A stretch of 35,394 nt of DNA from Pelagibacteraceae bacterium (GCA_008638165.1 VTPL01000004.1:1-35394), one strand, 5' to 3'. Shown: positions 25,881 to 34,551, counted from the first letter of the stretch. The notes: generated by a model not told the origin, from the letters alone. Translations and numbers: made by a program.

Positions 25881-27233
25881 CTATTCACTTAATAATGACG
25901 ACCAAGATGGGTCTGAGCCATCTGTTGGGGTTTTTACAAGTCTCTCATTATACCCTGTAAGGTCAATAGACCATAATTTAGCAGAAAAACCCTCGCCTTT
26001 ATCATCTGTTTTTGTTTCTCTATAAAAAATTAATACTCTTCCATTTGGTGACCATGAAGGAGCTTCTTGATAAAAATTTTCTGTCAACAGTCTTTCACCC
26101 GTTCCATCAGTTCTCATTACTCCAATATAAAATTGGCCCTTATGCAATTTAGTAAAAGCAATTAAATCACCTCTAGGTGACCAAACTGGAGTTCCATAAA
26201 TTCCATTTCCAAAAGAAATTCTCTTAACATTACTGCCATCACTATTCATAACGTATATTTGCTGATAGCCACTTCTATCAGAGTTAAAACAAATAAATTT
26301 GCCATCAGGTGAATATGATGGAGATGTATCGATTGAAGGATGATTGGTAATTTTTTCTACAATTCTATTTTCAAGATCCATTGTATAAATGTCAGAATTT
26401 CCATCTTTAGCAAAACTCATAATAATTTTTTTTCCATCAGGAGAAAATCGTGGTGCAAAAGTCATACCTGGAAAATCACCCACCACTTCTTGCATACCAG
26501 TTTCAATATCTAAAAGATAAACTCGAGGTAAATTTCTAAAATAAGATAGATAGGTTACCATTTGACTTGTTGGATTAAATCTTGGGGTTAAAACCAGCTC
26601 ATTACCTAAAGTCAAAAATTTATTATTCTCACCATCTTGATCCATAATCGCTAATTTTTTTATTCTATTAGTTTTTGGTCCCTCTTCAGCTACATAAATA
26701 ATTCTAGTATCAAAATAACCCTTCTCACCTGTTAATCTCTCATAAACTTTATCTGATATTATGTGACCAACTCTTCTCCAGTTTGTAGGAACAGTAGTAA
26801 ATGCGAGAGCCATCATTTCTTTTCCAGCCAAAACATCCCACAGTCTAAACTCAACTCTTAATTTATCCTCTATATTAGTTACTTTACCCGTTATTAACGC
26901 TTGTGCTTTGATCAAATTCCAATCTTCGAACCTTGGTTTTAAGTTAGCTATATCTGGAGCTTGAAGAAAAGCATCTTTATTTAATGGATTGAAAAGACCT
27001 GAGGTTCTTAAATTATTTTCTACAATTAAAGATATTTCCTCACCTATATCTTTTTTTTTAAGCAAATTCTCAAAACTTTTTTTAGATTTTACATCTATAG
27101 ATAATGGAGATACAGCTACAGGAAGTGGATTTAGATTTCCTCTTGTAATATCGACTTCTATTAAACTAAATGATTTAACAGTAGTGAGTAAAATTATTAA
27201 TAATGTTGATAAAATAAATTTTATATTTTTCAT
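25881..27233 (-). CDS. tolB: Tol-Pal system protein TolB
   Basis: Periplasmic beta-propeller protein linking TolA and Pal. The 450-residue protein starts with a Sec signal peptide (about residues 1-23, [16 protein letters not shown] and onward to VKSFS). The N-terminal domain ([34 protein letters not shown]) is followed by propeller blades with the repeat SPDGK or a variant (SPDGKKI, SPDGKFI, SPRGDLI, SPNGRVL) together with [11 protein letters not shown] strands, from about residue 200 to 445. The stop of tolA lies 2 bases before its start. Confidence 0.97.
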   Translation of the reverse strand: MKNIKFILSTLLIILLTTVKSFSLIEVDITRGNLNPLPVAVSPLSIDVKSKKSFENLLKKKDIGEEISLIVENNLRTSGLFNPLNKDAFLQAPDIANLKPRFEDWNLIKAQALITGKVTNIEDKLRVEFRLWDVLAGKEMMALAFTTVPTNWRRVGHIISDKVYERLTGEKGYFDTRIIYVAEEGPKTNRIKKLAIMDQDGENNKFLTLGNELVLTPRFNPTSQMVTYLSYFRNLPRVYLLDIETGMQEVVGDFPGMTFAPRFSPDGKKIIMSFAKDGNSDIYTMDLENRIVEKITNHPSIDTSPSYSPDGKFICFNSDRSGYQQIYVMNSDGSNVKRISFGNGIYGTPVWSPRGDLIAFTKLHKGQFYIGVMRTDGTGERLLTENFYQEAPSWSPNGRVLIFYRETKTDDKGEGFSAKLWSIDLTGYNERLVKTPTDGSDPSWSSLLSE

Positions 27234-27235
27234 AA

Positions 27236-28045
27236 CTAACCTTCTAACATTTCTCTTGCGTCAAAATTTAACTGTAGTTCTTTCCATCTTTCATATCCAG
27301 TCGTTGGCACTCTCAAAGGTTGACACAATTTAACAGCTCTAAGTGCACTTTCAGCTAAAACTTTATAAAATCCTTGTCCAGGTCTATTCATTCTAGCATG
27401 ATCTAAAATTTCAGATTTACTAACAGAACCATCAGGTTTTAATTCAAGTTTAATTCTCACTAATAAATTTTCATTATAGGGTAAACCAAGCGGGATACTC
27501 CAACAACCAAAAATCTGTGCTTTTAATGCGTCCTCTTCACTTAAAGTAAGACCTGTGTTATCAAAATTTTTTGTTTGATCTTGAGTAACTTGATCCGTTT
27601 TATTAACTTCTAATGCTGTTTCTTCCTTAGATTTATCAATTAAAGCTGCAATGTTATTTGGATCAAACAACTCCTCTTTTTCAAACTCTGAAACTTGTTT
27701 TATCTCATTATCTACTTTTTCGGGGTTTTGAGTATCGTCTTTAACTTTTTCTACTTTCTTTATATTGTCCTCTGGCATTGGAACTGCGTCTGGTTTTTTC
27801 TTTTTTACTTTTTTAGGTGGTGCTTGCTCAGAAACTAATTTTTTTTCTTTTTCTTTAACTTTTTCAATAATCTTTTTTGCTTTAGGAGCGAATGGTATAT
27901 TTGTTTTCTCAGTAATTTGTATTAATTCAACAGATACTATTGGGGGCAAATCAACAGCTTTTTTTGATAAAAATGGAAGGCTCATAGCAGTTAAAATTAT
28001 TATAAATAAATGAAAAACAGAAGATAAAATTATGCTTCTATTCAT
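27236..28045 (-). CDS. tolA: Tol-Pal system protein TolA
   Basis: Inner-membrane protein that spans the periplasm and transmits proton-motive force from TolQR to TolB/Pal. The 269-residue protein has an N-terminal transmembrane helix (about residues 5-25), then a highly charged, Lys/Glu-rich middle ([18 protein letters not shown]) and a C-terminal TolA/TonB-like domain ([30 protein letters not shown]..., [14 protein letters not shown]). Two cysteines in the C-terminal domain, at CWSIP and KLCQP, are conserved in alphaproteobacterial TolA. The middle domain is much shorter than in E. coli TolA (421 residues), implying a smaller periplasmic span. Confidence 0.93.
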   Translation of the reverse strand: MNRSIILSSVFHLFIIILTAMSLPFLSKKAVDLPPIVSVELIQITEKTNIPFAPKAKKIIEKVKEKEKKLVSEQAPPKKVKKKKPDAVPMPEDNIKKVEKVKDDTQNPEKVDNEIKQVSEFEKEELFDPNNIAALIDKSKEETALEVNKTDQVTQDQTKNFDNTGLTLSEEDALKAQIFGCWSIPLGLPYNENLLVRIKLELKPDGSVSKSEILDHARMNRPGQGFYKVLAESALRAVKLCQPLRVPTTGYERWKELQLNFDAREMLEG

Positions 28046-28052
28046 TTCGAAA

Positions 28053-28469
28053 TTACCTCTCTTTATATGGCTCAGAAATTAATGCTACTTTTGTAAAACC
28101 TGATCCTGAAAGAAGTCCCATAATTTCCAAAACTCTTCCATAATTTATTGTTTTATCTCCTCTAACATAAATACGTGTATCTGTTCTATTTTTTGATACT
28201 GCTAGAACTTTTGCAATTATTTTGTCATATTCAACTTTAGACTCTTGAATAAAAATTTCTCCTTTTGAATTTATAGATAAAGTTAATGGTTCTTGTTCTT
28301 CTGGCAATGAGTCTGCTGAACTTTCGGGTAAATCAACTTGAACACCAACAGTTAATAACGGTGCCGTTACCATAAAAATGATTAACAAAACTAACATTAC
28401 GTCTACAAAGGGTGTTACGTTGATTTCGCTCATTGGTTCTTTTGATGAGCGATTGAATTTAAATGCCAT
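28053..28469 (-). CDS. tolR: Tol-Pal system protein TolR
   Basis: Proton-channel and peptidoglycan-binding component of the TolQR motor. At 138 residues it has family length: a short cytoplasmic start (MAFKFNRSSKEPMSEINVTPFVDVMLVLLIIFMV) in which the conserved Asp of PFVDVMLVLL is the protonatable residue of the single transmembrane helix, followed by a periplasmic ExbD-like domain (VDLPESSA, LSINSKGEIFI, YVRGDKTINYGRVLEIMGLL). It lies 8 bases after tolQ and 7 before tolA. Confidence 0.97.
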   Translation of the reverse strand: MAFKFNRSSKEPMSEINVTPFVDVMLVLLIIFMVTAPLLTVGVQVDLPESSADSLPEEQEPLTLSINSKGEIFIQESKVEYDKIIAKVLAVSKNRTDTRIYVRGDKTINYGRVLEIMGLLSGSGFTKVALISEPYKER

Positions 28470-28477
28470 TTGGTAAA

Positions 28478-29152
28478 TTAAATTATTGATATAAATCTTT
28501 TTGAAAAACTTTCTAATTTCTGAGAATATTTTCTGCTATCATTTGTAAATCTATTATATGCAACAACCGCAGGTATTGCTGCTAACAATCCAAGTGCAGT
28601 TGCAAATAAAGCTTCTGCTATCCCAGGTGCAACAATTGCAAGACTGGTATTTCTAGAAATTGCTATAGATTGAAAAGAATTCATTATTCCCCAAACAGTT
28701 CCAAACAATCCTATAAAAGGAGCCGTTGATCCAACTGTTGCTAAAAACGTAAAACCTTTTTCAATTTTAGAAATTTGTTTTTCAATTCCAACTTCTAAAA
28801 TTCCACCCATTTTTTCTACTAAATTTGTTTTTGACTTTGACTTTATCAATCCCTGCATTGACTCTTTAAATAATGATGTCATAGGATCTTCAACATCAGA
28901 AGGTAGACTATTATAAAAAGTTTCTGCTGATTTAGATCTCCAAAACTTTTCTTCAAATTCCTCAGAAGAGAGGTTTATTTTTTTGAACATCTTAATTTTA
29001 TCAAAAATAATTGCCCATGAATAAATTGAACAAGCAATCAATGAAATAATTACTGTTTTTACAATTATATCTGCTTTTAAAAATAAGTTTATTAAGGAGA
29101 AATCTGCACTAGACGCAAGGCCTACTGCTTGAGATGATATATCTGCTTCCAT
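28478..29152 (-). CDS. tolQ: Tol-Pal system protein TolQ
   Basis: Inner-membrane MotA/ExbB-type subunit of the TolQR motor. The 224-residue protein has three transmembrane helices (about 30-50, 130-155 and 167-190). The conserved block GSTAPFIGLFGTVWGIMNSF is followed by the ALFATALGLLAAIPAVVAYN helix that lines the proton path. The gene follows the RuvC-like gene by 51 bases, the largest spacing in the upstream half of the leftward run, so the tol operon may have its own promoter there; only a poor -35 (TTGATG) and -10 (AAGATT) are present. The start is chosen as in the ORF track: MEADISSQAVG. Confidence 0.96.
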   Translation of the reverse strand: MEADISSQAVGLASSADFSLINLFLKADIIVKTVIISLIACSIYSWAIIFDKIKMFKKINLSSEEFEEKFWRSKSAETFYNSLPSDVEDPMTSLFKESMQGLIKSKSKTNLVEKMGGILEVGIEKQISKIEKGFTFLATVGSTAPFIGLFGTVWGIMNSFQSIAISRNTSLAIVAPGIAEALFATALGLLAAIPAVVAYNRFTNDSRKYSQKLESFSKRFISII

Positions 29153-29203
29153 TAGAATCTTTTCACACTGAAATGTGTCATCAATTTGTTCTAAAAATTT
29201 TAG

Positions 29204-29698
29204 CTACTCTTCATTTCTAAATGTCTCATAATAAAAACTTGCTATCAAAATTGCATCAGCTTTGTTTGAGTCTTTTTTTTTTGCTAAATTAGAAGAAAAA
29301 TAGGGAAATATTTCAATTGCCTTTGTTCTGCTAGCATCTTTCTCTGAATTAATTAAATTAAAATATTTCTTCCATTTCGCTGGTCTAACAAAATACATAG
29401 GAAGTTGCATTGCTGAACACATTCCCTTTAATATTCCGTAAGATTGTCCAAAATTAAACATGCTGGTTACACCCTGGCCAGGCATAGCTGATACTTGTTC
29501 AATTATGACCTTAATGTCTTTTTTGTCTATTTTTTCTATTCTTTTTTTTATCTCATTATATATTTGAGATCCGTTAACTTGTTTTTTATTTTTTTTTCCT
29601 TCAGTCATAGTTGGCATTTCAACTACATCTAAAATTTTTCCATCTTCAAAAAAACAAATTGACCCAGTTATACCAGGATCTATTCCAATTATCAGCAT
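29204..29698 (-). CDS. RuvC-like RNase H-fold nuclease (phage-type Holliday junction resolvase)
   Basis: A 164-residue RNase H-fold protein. Strand 1 is IIGIDPGITGSI with Asp7, and strand 4 carries VIIEQV with Glu67, matching two RuvC catalytic acids. The C-terminal helix reads DSNKADAILIA, giving Asp148; the residue three before it, normally Asp in E. coli RuvC, is Asn145, with Asp143 nearby. VRPAKWKKYF near 104 and the following SR..A...FP segment are typical of phage and phage-derived RuvC-like proteins, not canonical RuvC. It sits between yebC and tolQ, where ruvC(-ruvA-ruvB) lies in many proteobacteria, so it is probably the functional resolvase. ruvA, ruvB and ybgC are absent here. The start overlaps the yebC stop by one base (TAATG). 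Confidence 0.82.
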   Translation of the reverse strand: MLIIGIDPGITGSICFFEDGKILDVVEMPTMTEGKKNKKQVNGSQIYNEIKKRIEKIDKKDIKVIIEQVSAMPGQGVTSMFNFGQSYGILKGMCSAMQLPMYFVRPAKWKKYFNLINSEKDASRTKAIEIFPYFSSNLAKKKDSNKADAILIASFYYETFRNEE

Positions 29699-30423
29699 TA
29701 GCTATTCCCTAGGTCTGCGTTTGAAAAAATATTTTGGACATCATCATCATCATCAAGTGTTTCAAAAAATTCAACAAGTTTTTCTTGTTGTTCATTTGTA
29801 ACTTTAACGCTGTTAAGCGGTATCCATTCAATTTCTGTGGATATAAAATTATTTATGCTTTTTTCTAAATTTTTTTTGACATTGTAAATTTCATTAACTG
29901 GGCACTGTATTTCGTGAATATTTTCTTTTGTTATGCACTCATCTGCACCCGCCTCTATAGCTAGTTCAAGTATCTCTTCCTCTGAAATTTCATTTTTATC
30001 AATTTTGATAACACCCATCTGATTAAAATTATGAGATGCGGATCCTTGGGTGCCAAGACTTCCACCGGCTTTTTGAAAAATTGTTCTAATATTAGATGCT
30101 GTTCTATTTTTGTTATCAGTTAAAGTTTCAACTATTACAGCAACCTTATCAGGCCCAAAACCTTCATATCTCAAATTCTCAAAATTTGAAGCTGTATTAA
30201 CTGAAGATTTATCGATAGCCCTTTCAATATTGTCTTTTGGCATATTAGCAGATCTTGCTGCTTGAATTGCTGATCTAAGTCTTGGATTCATTGCTGGGTC
30301 TTTATCTCCAAGTTTAGCTGCTACAGTAATTTCTTTTGAAAGTTTGGAAAATATTTTTGATCTTTGCTTGTCTGCTTTACCTTTTTTATGTTTGATACCC
30401 GCCCAATGTGAATGTCCTGCCAT
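29698..30423 (-). CDS. yebC: YebC/TACO1-family protein
   Basis: A 241-residue member of the YebC/PmpR/TACO1 family. It starts with the invariant MAGHSHWAGIKHKKGKADKQR and contains NIERAIDK, YEGFGPDKVAVIVETLTDNKNRT and GGSLGTQGS blocks. Family members have been described as transcriptional regulators and, more recently, as ribosome-associated factors that relieve stalling at polyproline-like stretches; which applies here is not evident. A run of aspartates near the C-terminus (DDDDD) is visible. It lies 3 bases after the ymdB-like gene and overlaps the RuvC-like gene by one base. The yebC-ruvC neighbourhood is widely conserved. Confidence 0.95.
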   Translation of the reverse strand: MAGHSHWAGIKHKKGKADKQRSKIFSKLSKEITVAAKLGDKDPAMNPRLRSAIQAARSANMPKDNIERAIDKSSVNTASNFENLRYEGFGPDKVAVIVETLTDNKNRTASNIRTIFQKAGGSLGTQGSASHNFNQMGVIKIDKNEISEEEILELAIEAGADECITKENIHEIQCPVNEIYNVKKNLEKSINNFISTEIEWIPLNSVKVTNEQQEKLVEFFETLDDDDDVQNIFSNADLGNS

Positions 30424-30426
30424 GAT

Positions 30427-31233
30427 TTATAATGTATTTTTTAATTGTCCACCAAAGATATAACTTTCTACATGTTTTGAAAGACCAGTTTTCAAATCAC
30501 ATTCAACAATAACACCACTCAATGTCGCTTCTCCTATAGCAGGAAAATGTTTTGTTGAATTTTCTTTAAGAAATCTATTAATTGAATTCTCCTTATTCAT
30601 GCCAATCACAGAGTCGTAATCTCCACACATGCCAGCATCAGTTTGATATGCTGTTCCATTTTTTAAGATACGTGCATCATTGGTTGGAATGTGAGTATGT
30701 GTTCCCACTACCAATGTTGCCTTTCCATCAAAATAATGACCAATAGCATTTTTTTCACTTGTTATTTCCCCATGAAAATCCACTATCAATAAATCATAGT
30801 CTTCTTTTAACGTGTATTCATTTAAAAATTTTTTTGAAGTCTCAAAAACATCTTCACATTTTTTCATGAATACATTTCCCATTAAATTTAAAACACCAAT
30901 ATTGATATTTTTAGAGGTTTTATAAATTTCAAAACCTTTTCCAGGAGAAGGTTCAAACAAATTATACGGCCTTAACAGCCTATTTTCTTTTTCTATGAAA
31001 CTCATTATTTCTTTTTGATCCCACACATGATTTCCAGATGTAATCACATTAACTCCACAATTAAAAAAATCTTTACAAGTATTTTCAGTAAGTCCAACTC
31101 CTGGTTCTGCAGAATTTTCACCATTTACTATAACAAAATCTATTTTTTTTTTTTCTATTTCTGATTTCAGATTATTCAAAATTTTTGAACTTCCAGAAAT
31201 TCCAACAACATCACCTAAGAATAGTATTTTCAT
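30427..31233 (-). CDS. YmdB-family metallophosphoesterase (TIGR00282 type)
   Basis: A 268-residue calcineurin-like phosphoesterase. The dimetal ligands are visible in order: FLGDVVG (Asp7), VNGENS near 36, GNHVWD near 67, DFHGE near 150 and GTHTHIPTND near 178, followed by DAGMCGDYDSVIGM. B. subtilis YmdB has cyclic-nucleotide phosphodiesterase activity and affects biofilm gene expression; the natural substrate in alphaproteobacteria is not known to me. It overlaps fau by one base (TAATG) and precedes yebC by 3 bases. Conserved linkage to fau and zapA is common in alphaproteobacteria. Confidence 0.9.
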   Translation of the reverse strand: MKILFLGDVVGISGSSKILNNLKSEIEKKKIDFVIVNGENSAEPGVGLTENTCKDFFNCGVNVITSGNHVWDQKEIMSFIEKENRLLRPYNLFEPSPGKGFEIYKTSKNINIGVLNLMGNVFMKKCEDVFETSKKFLNEYTLKEDYDLLIVDFHGEITSEKNAIGHYFDGKATLVVGTHTHIPTNDARILKNGTAYQTDAGMCGDYDSVIGMNKENSINRFLKENSTKHFPAIGEATLSGVIVECDLKTGLSKHVESYIFGGQLKNTL

Positions 31234-31775
31234 TAAATAATTTTTTTTTCTGTAATTATGTAATCAAGTTTTTGATCATATTTATTTATAGGTAAATTTT
31301 TAACTTTTTGAAAAGAAAAACCCACACCAATTTTTAATACTGGTTTGAATAATTTTACTTTTGATAAATATCTATCATAATATCCACCACCATAGCCTAG
31401 TCTGTTTAATTTATTGTCAAATCCAACTAAAGGTATCAACAAAATATTTGGATCAATTTTTTTATCAGAAATTGGTTCTGGTATTCCATATTTATTAATT
31501 TTTAATGGATCATATATTGACCATTTAAAAAAATTCATTTCATTGTTTTTTAAAATTTTTGGTAATGAAAGAATATATTTTTTATTTACTAAAGCCTCTA
31601 AAATATTCAAAATATCTAATTCGTAGTTAAATGGATAGTAACAACCGATAATTTTTGAATTTAATTTTTGTTTATCTATTAACTCAATAAGTTTATTAGG
31701 ATTTAACTCAATGTTACTTTTGTATTTTTTTTTTCTTAAACTTATTAATTTTTTTCTAATAGCTGATTTATTCAC
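31233..31775 (-). CDS. fau: 5-formyltetrahydrofolate cyclo-ligase
   Basis: ATP-dependent enzyme returning 5-formyl-THF to the one-carbon pool as 5,10-methenyl-THF (MTHFS/YgfA family). The 180-residue protein has the N-terminal ATP-binding segment AIRKKLISLRKKKY, the ELDILNILEALVNK segment, ILLIPLVGFDNKLNRLGYGGGYYDRYL (the family's signature GYGGGYYDR) and the C-terminal LDYIITEK. In many proteobacteria this gene follows the 6S RNA gene; here zapA ends only 6 bases upstream, so no ssrS fits between them. The start is the ORF-track Met, preceded closely by the zapA stop. Confidence 0.93.
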   Translation of the reverse strand: MNKSAIRKKLISLRKKKYKSNIELNPNKLIELIDKQKLNSKIIGCYYPFNYELDILNILEALVNKKYILSLPKILKNNEMNFFKWSIYDPLKINKYGIPEPISDKKIDPNILLIPLVGFDNKLNRLGYGGGYYDRYLSKVKLFKPVLKIGVGFSFQKVKNLPINKYDQKLDYIITEKKII

Positions 31776-31781
31776 TATAAT

Positions 31782-32225
31782 TTAAGATAATTTTTCTAAA
31801 TTAGTTTTATCTATAAAATTTGAAATCTCATCAGCTGTTTGATCTATTATTTTTTCATAATTTTTTTGATTATTTTCAATTTCGATTTTTAAATTATTGT
31901 GCCTATCATTCAATTGATTGATCTCCTCTTCTTTCTTATCTCTATAGTCATAGACCAAGCTTTTTAATTCTCTAAATTTGTTTGAAAGTTCCTTTAATTC
32001 ATTTTTTTTTTGTTCAACTTTCTTTTTTGTTTCATGGTATTCATCCATCACTTTAACGGCTGTAATCAAAAGTAATTTATTTTCACCCAAATTTCCAAGA
32101 TCGTTTTTTAACTCATTAAATTTTTTATTTAATTGTATCAAGAGTTCTTCAAGATGTTCTTCCTGCCCATCATCACAAGATAACAAAAACTGTTTTCCAT
32201 TGAATTTAATGCTTACGTTTGCCAT
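31782..32225 (-). CDS. zapA: Cell division protein ZapA
   Basis: FtsZ-ring associated protein that bundles FtsZ filaments. The N-terminal globular part carries the ZapA consensus: VSIKFNGKQFLLSCDDGQEEHLEELLIQLNKKF and LGENKLLLITAVKVMDEYHE (residues 3-64). The remainder to residue 147 is a long, highly charged coiled coil (KKVEQKKNELKELSNKF; EEEINQLNDRHNNLKIEIE), longer than in E. coli ZapA (109 residues). It overlaps the upstream coiled-coil gene by 13 bases, and the two are almost certainly translated together. The length of the coiled coil may set the spacing between FtsZ filaments and its partner. Confidence 0.88.
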   Translation of the reverse strand: MANVSIKFNGKQFLLSCDDGQEEHLEELLIQLNKKFNELKNDLGNLGENKLLLITAVKVMDEYHETKKKVEQKKNELKELSNKFRELKSLVYDYRDKKEEEINQLNDRHNNLKIEIENNQKNYEKIIDQTADEISNFIDKTNLEKLS

Positions 32226-32536
32226 TTGTCTATTTCCTCTAACAGAGTATCTGTTTCTTGATTTAATTCATCTATTTTTTCAGAGAATTCAATTTGCTTT
32301 CTTTCCTCAAGCTTCTGATTATCTTTTATTTCTTCTAATTTTTTTGACATTAGCTCATAATCCTCCTTTAATATTTTATACTTGTTCTCAATTTCTTTTT
32401 TTTCAATTTCTAATTGATTTTTTTTATTTTTTAATTCTTCAATATTGTTATCTAATTCTGGGTTTTTAAAACTTAAATTTTTAAGTTTGTCTAAAACTGT
32501 GTTTAATTTTTTTTCTTTTTCAGTTAAGGAATTCAT
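32213..32536 (-). CDS. Coiled-coil protein immediately upstream of ZapA (candidate ZauP)
   Basis: A 107-residue, almost entirely helical, Lys/Glu/Leu-rich protein (for example LDNNIEELKNKKNQLEIEKK; KLEEIKDNQKLEERK) with no recognisable domain beyond the coiled coil. Its position directly upstream of zapA, with a 13-base overlap, matches ZauP of Caulobacter crescentus, a coiled-coil protein that binds ZapA and helps focus the Z-ring. Sequence alone cannot confirm homology, because coiled coils of this composition look alike. No signal peptide or membrane segment is seen, so it is cytoplasmic. It is the first gene of the 18-gene leftward run. Confidence 0.7.
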   Translation of the reverse strand: MNSLTEKEKKLNTVLDKLKNLSFKNPELDNNIEELKNKKNQLEIEKKEIENKYKILKEDYELMSKKLEEIKDNQKLEERKQIEFSEKIDELNQETDTLLEEIDKWQT

Positions 32537-32589
32537 ATATATATGTTTATAATATTAAATAGATTCTTCTAAGTCTACACAGGATAATT
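32537..32589. promoter_or_regulatory. Divergent promoter region between zauP-like and tkt
   Basis: A 53-base gap between outward-facing starts. On the + strand TATAAT (32548-32553) is a consensus -10 for tkt without a good -35, and AGGA (about 32580-32584) can act as ribosome-binding site. On the minus strand TATTAT (32554-32549), with TAGACT 17 bases upstream, is a possible promoter for the zauP-zapA-fau unit. The two -10 boxes overlap, so the promoters may be mutually exclusive. Confidence 0.4.
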
Positions 32590-34548
32590 TTGAACAAACA
32601 ACACAATAACCTTGCTAACTGTATAAGATTTTTATCTATTGATGCAGTCCAAAAAGCAAACTCAGGGCACCCTGGAATGCCAATGGGTATGGCGGATGTT
32701 GTAACGGTTTTATTTCAAAAATTTTTAAAGTTTAATCCTAAAAATCCAAATTGGTTAAATAGAGACCGGTTTATATTGTCTGCTGGTCATGGGTCGATGT
32801 TGCTATATTCCCTTTTGTATCTAACAGGCTACAAAAGTATTTCTCTAAAAGATATAAAGAGCTTTAGACAACTTAACTCAATTTGTGCTGGGCACCCCGA
32901 GTATCATCCAGGAAGTGGAATAGAGACAACTACAGGACCACTAGGACAAGGGATTGGTAATGCTGTTGGAATGGCTCTAGCACAATCAATACTGGATCAT
33001 AAGATAGGAAAAAAAATATTTAACCATAAAACATATGTTTTAGCTGGTGATGGATGTTTAATGGAAGGTATAAGCCATGAGGCTATGAGCTTGGCGGGGC
33101 ATCTTAAACTTAAAAATTTAATTATGCTTTTTGATAATAATTCAATTTCAATTGATGGACCCACAAGTTTAACTGTTTCAGATAATTTTAAAAAAAGATT
33201 TGAAAGCTATGGTTGGGATTACATTGATATTAATGGTCATAATCCTAAAGAAATTTTTAAAGCATTAAAAAAAGTTCAAAAAGCAAAAAGACCAACTGTA
33301 ATTTCATGTAGAACAAAAATTGGATATGGATCGCCAAATAAATCTGGAAAAGCTTCATCGCATGGAAGTCCTCTAGGAAGTGATGAAATTAGTCTTGTAA
33401 GAAAAAAACTTCAATGGCATCACAAGGCTTTTGATATACCTAAAGATTTATTAAGTCAGTGGAGAAAAATTGGTCAACAAGGCTCTATTGAGGAAAAAAA
33501 ATGGAATAAGATTTATCAAAAAAATAGAACTCAAATTAATAAAATATTTAATCAAAATTTTTCAAAGGAAATTAAAAAAGAAAAATTAAGTGCGACTCAA
33601 GACATAAAACCACTGGCTTCAAGAAAGGCTTCTGAGAAAACTCTGATTGCATTAACACTTAAAGAAAATTCATTAATAGGTGGATCAGCAGATTTAGCTG
33701 GTTCAAATAATACTAAAACAAAAACTCAAAAAATAATAGAGCCTGGAAAATTTGATGGGAACTATATTCATTATGGAGTTAGAGAACATGCGATGGCAGC
33801 CATGATGAATGGTATAGCATTACATAGTAAATTTATTCCCTATGGAGGCACTTTTTTAATTTTTTCAGATTATTGTAAACCTGCAATAAGATTATCTGCA
33901 TTAATGGAAAAACAGGTTATTTATGTAATGACACATGATTCAATTGGTCTTGGAGAAGATGGCCCAACACACCAACCAATTGAACAACTTTCTGGGTTAA
34001 GATCTATTCCAAATTTAAATATTTTAAGACCTGCAGATAGAATGGAGACAATAGAATGTTGGGAAATTGCATTAAAAAATAAAAAAACTCCCAGTGTATT
34101 GTCCTTAACTAGACAAAATTTAGAGCCTATAAGATTAAAATTTTCAAATACCAATAAGTGTTCATTGGGCGCATATGAGATTCTAAGATCAAATAAAAAT
34201 ATTAATATAACAATACTAGCAAGTGGCTCTGAAGTAAATCTTGCAAAAAAAGTTTCTAAAAATCTTGCAAAAGATAGAATATATTCAAAAGTAATATCTG
34301 TTCCAAGCCAAGAGATATTTCAAAAGCAAAGCCAAGGTTATAAAAATAAAATTATGAAAGAGACAAAATATGTTTTTTCAATTGAAGCAGGTAGAACAGA
34401 TTGCTGGAAAAAGTATATTGGTAAAGATGGATTGAGTTTTGGTATTGATGATTTTGGTAAAAGTGCACCTTATGAAGATATTTATAATCATTTTGGATTA
34501 TCGGTAAAAAATATTTCATCTAAAATTAAAAATTTTTTAAGGAGATAA
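32590..34548 (+). CDS. tkt: Transketolase
   Basis: Thiamine-diphosphate enzyme moving two-carbon units in the non-oxidative pentose phosphate pathway. The 652-residue protein shows ANSGHPGMPMGMADV near residue 23 (with the catalytic-loop His), HGSMLLYSLLYLTGY, GPLGQGIGNAVGMA near 116, the thiamine motif GDGCLMEGISHEAMSLAGH ending in FDNNSISIDG, then GVREHAMAAMMNGIAL with the catalytic Glu near 400, and HDSIGLGEDGPTHQPIEQL near 450. The start is TTG at 32590: the first in-frame ATG lies within the conserved SGHPGMPMG block, so an upstream non-ATG start is required, and AGGA lies a few bases before it. gap follows after 3 bases. Confidence 0.97.
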   Translation: MNKQHNNLANCIRFLSIDAVQKANSGHPGMPMGMADVVTVLFQKFLKFNPKNPNWLNRDRFILSAGHGSMLLYSLLYLTGYKSISLKDIKSFRQLNSICAGHPEYHPGSGIETTTGPLGQGIGNAVGMALAQSILDHKIGKKIFNHKTYVLAGDGCLMEGISHEAMSLAGHLKLKNLIMLFDNNSISIDGPTSLTVSDNFKKRFESYGWDYIDINGHNPKEIFKALKKVQKAKRPTVISCRTKIGYGSPNKSGKASSHGSPLGSDEISLVRKKLQWHHKAFDIPKDLLSQWRKIGQQGSIEEKKWNKIYQKNRTQINKIFNQNFSKEIKKEKLSATQDIKPLASRKASEKTLIALTLKENSLIGGSADLAGSNNTKTKTQKIIEPGKFDGNYIHYGVREHAMAAMMNGIALHSKFIPYGGTFLIFSDYCKPAIRLSALMEKQVIYVMTHDSIGLGEDGPTHQPIEQLSGLRSIPNLNILRPADRMETIECWEIALKNKKTPSVLSLTRQNLEPIRLKFSNTNKCSLGAYEILRSNKNINITILASGSEVNLAKKVSKNLAKDRIYSKVISVPSQEIFQKQSQGYKNKIMKETKYVFSIEAGRTDCWKKYIGKDGLSFGIDDFGKSAPYEDIYNHFGLSVKNISSKIKNFLRR

Positions 34549-34551
34549 ATT

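Noticed and set aside
29153-29203. Small inverted repeat ACAC-N-GTGT before tolQ as an operator or terminator
   Set aside because: Only 4-5 bp with an AT-rich surround and no T tail; expected by chance.
31978-32469. 163-codon ORF on the + strand opposite zapA and the zauP-like gene
   Set aside because: It is the antisense shadow of two Lys/Glu-rich coiled-coil genes (giving Phe/Ser/Leu-rich translation), has no start signal and resembles no protein family.
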